Source: Streptomyces sp. NBC_00094
GTDB lineage: Bacteria; Actinomycetota; Actinomycetes; Streptomycetales; Streptomycetaceae
Reading direction: 5' to 3'
NCBI RefSeq assembly: GCF_026343125.1
Contig: NZ_JAPEMB010000001.1
Location: 5,709,501-5,773,500 of the forward strand
Length of the DNA stretch: 64,000 bases
The notes beneath the pieces were generated by a model. The model ran no database searches, was not told where the DNA came from, and was given only the letters and a program-made list of their open reading frames with translations. Position numbers and translations under genes: made by a program. Positions 59,802 through 64,000 of this stretch are shown piece after piece (the stretch's first letter is position 1; each line of letters begins with the position of its first letter).

Positions 59802-60959
59802 ATGAGTGACGTCCGCGTCCACGGCACGGTGGAGCCCGGATTCGAGTCCGTGCGCGAGGTGTTCGCGGGGATCGCCGCGAACGAGGCACGGGACGGCGGT
59901 GCCCAGCTCGCCGTCCACCACCGCGGCCGCCTGGTCGTCGACCTCTGGGGCGGTGACGGCGTCGACGGGGACTCCCTGCTCGGGCTCTACTCCTCCTCGA
60001 AGGGCGCCATGGCCCTGGTCACCGCCCTCCTCGTCCAGGACGGCACCCTCGACCTGGACCGCGCGGTCTGCTTCTGGTGGCCCGAGTTCGCCGCCGAGGG
60101 CAAGGGCGAGACCACCCTCCGGCAGCTGCTCGCCCACCGCTCCGGCGTGATCGGCACCGACGACGGCCTCTCGGCGGAGGAGCTGGCCGACGACCGCCTG
60201 GCCGCCGCCCGCCTCGCGGGACAGCGCCCCTTCTGGGAGCCGGACGGCGGACACGGCTACCACGCGCTGGTGATCGGCGCCCTGGTCGGCGAGGTGGTCC
60301 TGCGGGCCACCGGCCGGACGGTCCAGGAGCTGTACGAGGAGCGGGTCCGCGCCCCGTACGGCATCGACTACCACCTCGGCCTGCCCGAGGAACTGGAACC
60401 CCGCTTCCGTACGGCCCTGCCGATGCTGCCCACCCCTGCCGAGCAGGCACTCCTCGCGGCGAACCCGATCGCCCCGGACAGCCTCATGGCCGTCGCGTTC
60501 AACCTCCACGCCGACCCGCCCTTCGACATCGTCGGCTACGCCAACTCCCGTGCGGTTCGGGAGCGGGCACCGCTCTCCGGCGGTGGCATCGGCACCGCGC
60601 GCGGCCTCTCCCGGATGTACGCGGCGATCGCGGGCGAGCTGGACGGGCGGCCCCCGCTCCTCACGCCCGACACCCTCGCCGAGGTCGCCCGGATCCATTC
60701 GGCGGGCAAGGACCTGGTGACGGGCGAGGAGAACGCCTTCGGCCTCGGCTTCGTCCCGTCGGCCGACCGCTACCCGTCCCTGAGCCCGGCGGCCATCGGC
60801 CACAGCGGCGCCCCCGGTTCCCAGGCCTTCGCCGACCCGGCGACCGGCCTGGCGTACAGCTACGCCCGCCGCCGCTTCGGCTTCGCCGCCGGCCCGGGCG
60901 CCGTCGAGAACGACCGCCTGATCCCGGCCGTCGTCGAGGCGGCGGCACAGGCCGGCTGA
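59802..60959 (+). CDS. Serine hydrolase of the beta-lactamase / EstB family
   Basis: A 385-residue class C beta-lactamase-fold hydrolase. The nucleophile motif is SSSK (residues 64-67, LYSSSKGAMALVTALLVQDG), typical of SxxK enzymes, and the third motif region is AIGHSGAPGSQAFADP (HSG in place of KTG). No signal peptide is seen, so it is probably a cytoplasmic esterase or peptidase and not an exported beta-lactamase. GGGGGAGAG lies before the ATG at 59802. An 11-base repeat array stands upstream. Confidence 0.9.
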   Translation: MSDVRVHGTVEPGFESVREVFAGIAANEARDGGAQLAVHHRGRLVVDLWGGDGVDGDSLLGLYSSSKGAMALVTALLVQDGTLDLDRAVCFWWPEFAAEGKGETTLRQLLAHRSGVIGTDDGLSAEELADDRLAAARLAGQRPFWEPDGGHGYHALVIGALVGEVVLRATGRTVQELYEERVRAPYGIDYHLGLPEELEPRFRTALPMLPTPAEQALLAANPIAPDSLMAVAFNLHADPPFDIVGYANSRAVRERAPLSGGGIGTARGLSRMYAAIAGELDGRPPLLTPDTLAEVARIHSAGKDLVTGEENAFGLGFVPSADRYPSLSPAAIGHSGAPGSQAFADPATGLAYSYARRRFGFAAGPGAVENDRLIPAVVEAAAQAG

Positions 60960-60977
60960 TCCGCGCCCGCCGGAACG

Positions 60978-61047
60978 GAGCGCCGGGCCCACCGACCCCA
61001 CCGGACAGGAGCGCCGGGCCCACCGGCCCCACCGGACAGGAGCGCCG
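60978..61047. repeat. 31-bp tandem repeat downstream of the serine hydrolase
   Basis: Two near-identical 31-base units (60978-61008, 61009-61039; one base differs) beginning GAGCGCCGGGCCCACCG, plus eight bases of a third. It lies in the untranslated tail between the hydrolase stop and the terminator. Confidence 0.75.
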
Positions 61048-61085
61048 CGTCCGCCGAGTCCGCCGGGCCCGCCGCGCAACGCCGA

Positions 61086-61119
61086 GCGCCCGCCTTCCGC
61101 TGTCGCGGAGGGCGGGCGC
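61086..61119. terminator. Terminator between serine hydrolase and YceI gene
   Basis: A 15-base stem (61086-61100 against 61105-61119, one G-T pair) around the tetraloop TGTC. It serves two convergent genes. Confidence 0.8.
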
Positions 61120-61137
61120 GCTCGTGGGGCAGGCCGG

Positions 61138-61749
61138 TCAGGCGGCGTTCTTGATCGCGGAGATGTCGAAATTCAGCTTGACCTTGTCGCCGACCAGTAC
61201 GCCGCCGGTCTCCAGGGCCGCGTTCCAGGTCAGGCCCCATGCGGAGCGCAGGATCTCGGTCGAGCCCTCGAAGCCGACGCGCTCGTTGCCGAAGGGGTCC
61301 GTGGCCGCGCCGTTGAACTCCAGGTCGATGCTGAGCGGCTTCGTGACGTCCTTGATGGTCAGGTCACCGGTGATCCGGTACCTGTCGCCGCCCAGCTGCT
61401 CGGCCTGCGTCGAGCGGAAGCTCATCAGCGGGAACTGCTCGACGTCGAAGAAGTCGCCGCTGCGCAGGTGGCCGTCGCGGTCGCCGAGACCCGTGTCGAT
61501 GGAGGCGATCGTGATGTCGATCGAGGCGGTCGAGGCGCTCGGGTTCGAGCCGTCCAGCTTCAGCGCGCCCTCGTGCTCCGCGAAGGTGCCGCGGACGTTG
61601 GTGACCATCGCGTGGCGGACGGTGAAGCCGATGCTGCTGTGGCTCGGGTCGATGGTGTATTCGCCGGTCAGAGCGGCCAGCGCGGGGTCCACCGGGAGGG
61701 TGGCGGTGGCGACGGCGGACTCGTTGTTCTTGCGGCCGAAGAGACCCAT
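61138..61749 (-). CDS. YceI-family lipid/isoprenoid-binding protein
   Basis: A 203-residue lipocalin-like protein: GEYTIDPSHSSIGFTVRHAM, then VRGTFAEHEGALKLDGSNPS, FDVEQFPLMSFRSTQAEQLG and DLTIKDVTKPLSIDLEFNG are standard YceI blocks. Members bind polyprenoid or fatty chains; the role in Streptomyces is unclear. No signal peptide precedes the domain (MGLFGRKNNESAVATATL), so it is likely cytoplasmic. Two TTGAA/TTCAA-type repeats lie in its promoter. Confidence 0.92.
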   Translation of the reverse strand: MGLFGRKNNESAVATATLPVDPALAALTGEYTIDPSHSSIGFTVRHAMVTNVRGTFAEHEGALKLDGSNPSASTASIDITIASIDTGLGDRDGHLRSGDFFDVEQFPLMSFRSTQAEQLGGDRYRITGDLTIKDVTKPLSIDLEFNGAATDPFGNERVGFEGSTEILRSAWGLTWNAALETGGVLVGDKVKLNFDISAIKNAA

Positions 61750-61775
61750 GACTGACTACTCCTTGATCGGGATTG

Positions 61776-61826
61776 GTTGAACCTTCAACGAGAACGACTG
61801 TAGCCCTATTCCGTTCAAGTTTCAAC
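61776..61826. promoter_or_regulatory. Two TTGAA/TTCAA repeats before the YceI gene
   Basis: GTTGAACCTTCAAC (61776-61789) is a palindrome with GTTGAA/TTCAAC arms around CC. A related word GTTCAAGTTTCAAC follows at 61813-61826. The spacing of 37 bases start to start and the position next to the YceI start suggest a MarR-type operator pair. Confidence 0.5.
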
Positions 61827-61987
61827 TTCTCTGGAGGATGTTCATCCGAAAGGCGCCGAACAGCGGCCGACGCCCTCTATCGGACGCGCGTAGAACTGCG
61901 GCACCATCTCCCTGCACCACCGGATCCACCGGCTCCACCTGCACCGCCGTCCCCAACCGTCACGGTCACCAGCAGGAGGCACTCCCG

Positions 61988-62497
61988 ATGAAGCTCCGCT
62001 CCGTCCTCACCGCCCTGGCCCTCGTCCTCGGGGCGCTCTTCGCGCCCGGCGTCGGCGCCCTCACCGCCGCCGGCGAGGCCCACGCGGTCACCAAGATCAG
62101 CCACGCCACCGCGACCTCGATGTTCCGTTCCTCCGGCATCACCTGGTCCTCGTCCGGCAACTGCTCGAACCGGAACAACTCGACCTGTACGTCCTTCGAG
62201 CAGCTCAACCTCGCCACCGCCCAGGGCGCCCAGACCCTCAAGAGCGCCAGCGGCTGCGCCCTCAACATCACCGGCGGCACCGAGACTGGGCACGCGAGCG
62301 GCACCTACTCGCACTGGAACGGCTACAAGCTCGACTTCAGCAAGTACACCTGCGTCGGGAGCTACATCAAGAACACCTTCACCTACATCGGCCTGCGCGG
62401 CGACGGTGCTCCGCAGTGGAGGTCCGGCGCGGGCAACGTCTACGCCGACGAGGGCAACCACTGGGACGTGACCTTCTACAACTGCGGCGGCTGCTGA
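61988..62497 (+). CDS. Secreted protein with an M15-like metallopeptidase pattern
   Basis: A 169-residue exported protein with a clear signal peptide (LTALALVLGALFAPGVGALT, cleavage near EAHA). The mature part of about 140 residues contains H109-x-x-G-x-x-x-D116 (SHWNGYKLD) and E155-x-x-H158-W (EGNHW). These resemble the zinc and catalytic residues of VanY/M15 D,D-peptidases (SxHxxGxxxD ... ExxHW), although the Ser before the His is not placed exactly. Four or more Cys suggest disulfides. It could be a small cell-wall peptidase; that is inferred from the motif only. AGGAGG lies before the ATG at 61988. Confidence 0.7.
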   Translation: MKLRSVLTALALVLGALFAPGVGALTAAGEAHAVTKISHATATSMFRSSGITWSSSGNCSNRNNSTCTSFEQLNLATAQGAQTLKSASGCALNITGGTETGHASGTYSHWNGYKLDFSKYTCVGSYIKNTFTYIGLRGDGAPQWRSGAGNVYADEGNHWDVTFYNCGGC

Positions 62498-62511
62498 CCG
62501 CTCGCCACGTG

Positions 62512-62562
62512 CCAAGAAGCCCCTCTCGGTGGTCACTTGGACTAACCGAGGGGGGTTCTTGG
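62512..62562 (+). terminator. Terminator after the secreted peptidase-like gene
   Basis: An approximately 18-base stem (62512-62530 against 62545-62562) with one unpaired base around a 14-base loop, starting 15 bases after the stop codon. Confidence 0.75.
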
Positions 62563-62628
62563 ACTGGAGGGGCCCGCGCGGCGCGATCTCGTTGACGGTG
62601 CCGCGGGGGCGGGGGCCAACTAGTGCGC

Positions 62629-64000
62629 ATGCCCCTCCCCAAGTCGCGAAGAATCCGTGCGGCCTGCGCACTCGCCGCCGCTTCATCCGCCGTGTTCGCC
62701 CTGGCCGGCCCGGCGACCGCCGAGGCCGGGACCCCGCAGGCCGAGGACACCACCGCAGCCACCACCGCCACCGGAACCACCGCCGTCATCGCCTCCGCCC
62801 AGCTCTCCGTCGCCGTCGCCGAGGACTTCCCCCGCGCCCTCTCGTACACCGACCGCGCCGGCGGCGCCCGCCTCCTCGGCAGTACGGCCCCGGTCACCCA
62901 GGTCGTCCTCAACGGCACCCCCTACGCCGTCCAGGCCAAGGGCGCCCCCGTCCTGACCGCCACCTCCGCCGCGTACACCCTCGCCTTCCCCGCCCTGCCC
63001 GGCGTCGAGATCGACGCGAGCCTGAGCGTCGACGGCCGGACCACCACCTTCCGGGTCACCGCCGTCCGCGACACCGACACCTTCCGCGTCGGCACCCTCG
63101 ACATACCCGGCCACGACCTCGTCTCCGTGGGCTCGGCGGACGGCGGCGCCGCCACCGCCTTCACCCGCCTCGACCCCGACTCCACCCGTACCGCCGACGT
63201 CTTCGCCCAGGTCACCGCCGCCACCACCGCCGAGGCGAACCCGGTCGGCGCGAGCTACGCGCTCGTCAACACCGGGCAGCTGGCCGCCGCCGTCGAGTCC
63301 AACTCCAGCTACGACAAGCCCTCCGGCGCCTCCGCCCGCGACGGCGCCCGCTTCTGGCACCAGGCCCGTACGCGGACGTCGGAGACCGGAACCGAGACCC
63401 GCGTCGGCGTCTGGTCCGGCCAGTGGACCTACCGCGGCGCGGGCGCCCCGCAGCCCGAGACCGGCGACGACCTCCCCTGGGCCAAGGTCGTCGTCACCCC
63501 CGACGCCAACGACGACGGCGCCACCGACTGGCAGGACGGCGCCCTCGCCTTCCGTACGATCGGGATCAAGGCCCCCGGCAGCGAGCAGACCCCCGACCGG
63601 GTCGTCGCCCACATCCCGTTCAACTTCGCCTCGCAGGCCACGCACCCCTTCCTGCGCACCCTCGACGACGTCAAGCGGATCTCGCTCGCCACCGACGGAC
63701 TCGGCCAGTTCGCGCTGCTCAAGGGGTACGGCTCCGAGGGCCACGACTCAGCCCACCCCGACTACGGCGGCAACTACAACAAGCGCGCCGGCGGCCTCGC
63801 CGACCTCAACACCCTCCTCAGGGAGGGCAGGAAGTGGGGCGCGGGCTTCGGCGTCCACGTCAACGCCACCGAGTCGTACCCCGAGGCGAAGAACTTCAGC
63901 GAGACCCTCGTCGACAAGACCAAGCCCGGCTGGAACTGGCTCAACCAGAGTTACTACATCGACCAGCGCCGGGACATCAACAGCGGCGACCTCGCCCGCC
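62629..64000 (+). CDS. Secreted GH101-type endo-alpha-N-acetylgalactosaminidase (3' end cut by window edge)
   Basis: At least 457 residues, still open at the right edge. The signal peptide (AACALAAASSAVFALAGPAT) is followed by the beta-sandwich domain and the start of a TIM-barrel domain. The blocks HPFLRTLDDVKRISLATDG, HPDYGGNYNKRAGGLADLNT, LLREGRKWGAGFGVHVNATE and SYPEAKNFSETL match GH101 enzymes from memory. The catalytic pair lies beyond or near the window edge. Such enzymes cut O-linked Gal-GalNAc from glycoproteins. The ATG at 62629 is the first in frame; the region before it holds only the terminator of the previous gene. Confidence 0.8.
   Translation, partial: MPLPKSRRIRAACALAAASSAVFALAGPATAEAGTPQAEDTTAATTATGTTAVIASAQLSVAVAEDFPRALSYTDRAGGARLLGSTAPVTQVVLNGTPYAVQAKGAPVLTATSAAYTLAFPALPGVEIDASLSVDGRTTTFRVTAVRDTDTFRVGTLDIPGHDLVSVGSADGGAATAFTRLDPDSTRTADVFAQVTAATTAEANPVGASYALVNTGQLAAAVESNSSYDKPSGASARDGARFWHQARTRTSETGTETRVGVWSGQWTYRGAGAPQPETGDDLPWAKVVVTPDANDDGATDWQDGALAFRTIGIKAPGSEQTPDRVVAHIPFNFASQATHPFLRTLDDVKRISLATDGLGQFALLKGYGSEGHDSAHPDYGGNYNKRAGGLADLNTLLREGRKWGAGFGVHVNATESYPEAKNFSETLVDKTKPGWNWLNQSYYIDQRRDINSGDLAR

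Noticed and set aside
60978..61047. CRISPR array
   Set aside because: The units are directly adjacent with no spacers, and there are only two full copies. No other repeat-spacer pattern or cas gene was seen in the window.

Overview
The window is high-GC DNA from a Streptomyces. Three things point there: the order ilvB-ilvN-ilvC-serA ... proline dehydrogenase-pruA ... leuB-ilvE ... fused urease gamma/beta-ureC ... cimA, the frequent GTG/TTG starts and GGAGG-type ribosome sites, and regulators typical of the genus (LAL-LuxR, PucR, ROK, ECF41, GGDEF-EAL). I matched the gene order to the conserved Streptomyces chromosome core from memory only. No rRNA, tRNA or CRISPR array was seen. About 48 protein genes can be supported. 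Both window ends cut a gene: an atypical Ser/Thr kinase at the left and a GH101-type glycosidase at the right.

Left part (1-13.2 kb): the kinase, a decayed TnpB (IS200/IS605) element lying on the 3' remnant of a phospholipase C gene, an MMPL exporter overlapping a GNAT gene, two small unknown genes, a LAL-type LuxR regulator, a PQQ-type sugar dehydrogenase lipoprotein with a small DUF6191-like gene behind it, and a divergent aldo/keto reductase / 2-hydroxyacid dehydrogenase pair. The amino-acid part begins at 13.7 kb. It holds a GGDEF-EAL protein whose EAL half is degenerate, then ilvBNC behind a leader-peptide attenuator, serA, and a TetR gene with a perfect 12-bp inverted repeat in front.

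The sulfur region (22.9-34.7 kb) is the most interesting. A Cys-containing leader peptide precedes a ROK regulator. A second leader ending in a Cys-Cys-Pro-Cys run precedes a tightly overlapping operon: flavin reductase, Ssu-type binding protein, permease and ATPase, a flavin-dependent monooxygenase, a single-chain fused ABC exporter and an aldo/keto reductase. I read it as uptake and oxidative desulfurisation of an organosulfur compound, with the exporter and the reductase dealing with the carbon product.

Middle (34.7-53.3 kb): a PucR-type regulator divergent from proline dehydrogenase and pruA (proline to glutamate), an alpha/beta hydrolase with twin operator-like repeats, leuB, ilvE, and a nitrogen cluster. 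That cluster has an NCS1 permease divergent from a two-gene urease-like enzyme (fused gamma/beta plus alpha) with no accessory genes, and an agmatine-deiminase-family enzyme. Next come an ECF41 sigma factor with its probable target gene, a TetR, an MHS-type transporter, and citramalate synthase behind its own Ile-codon attenuator.

Right part (53.3-64 kb): a secreted/membrane protein with a Gly-rich tail, a tandem hot-dog protein next to a KAS III-like ketosynthase and a TPR regulator, a second DNA polymerase beta clamp, a serine hydrolase, a YceI protein, a small secreted peptidase-like protein and the start of a secreted GH101-type glycosidase.
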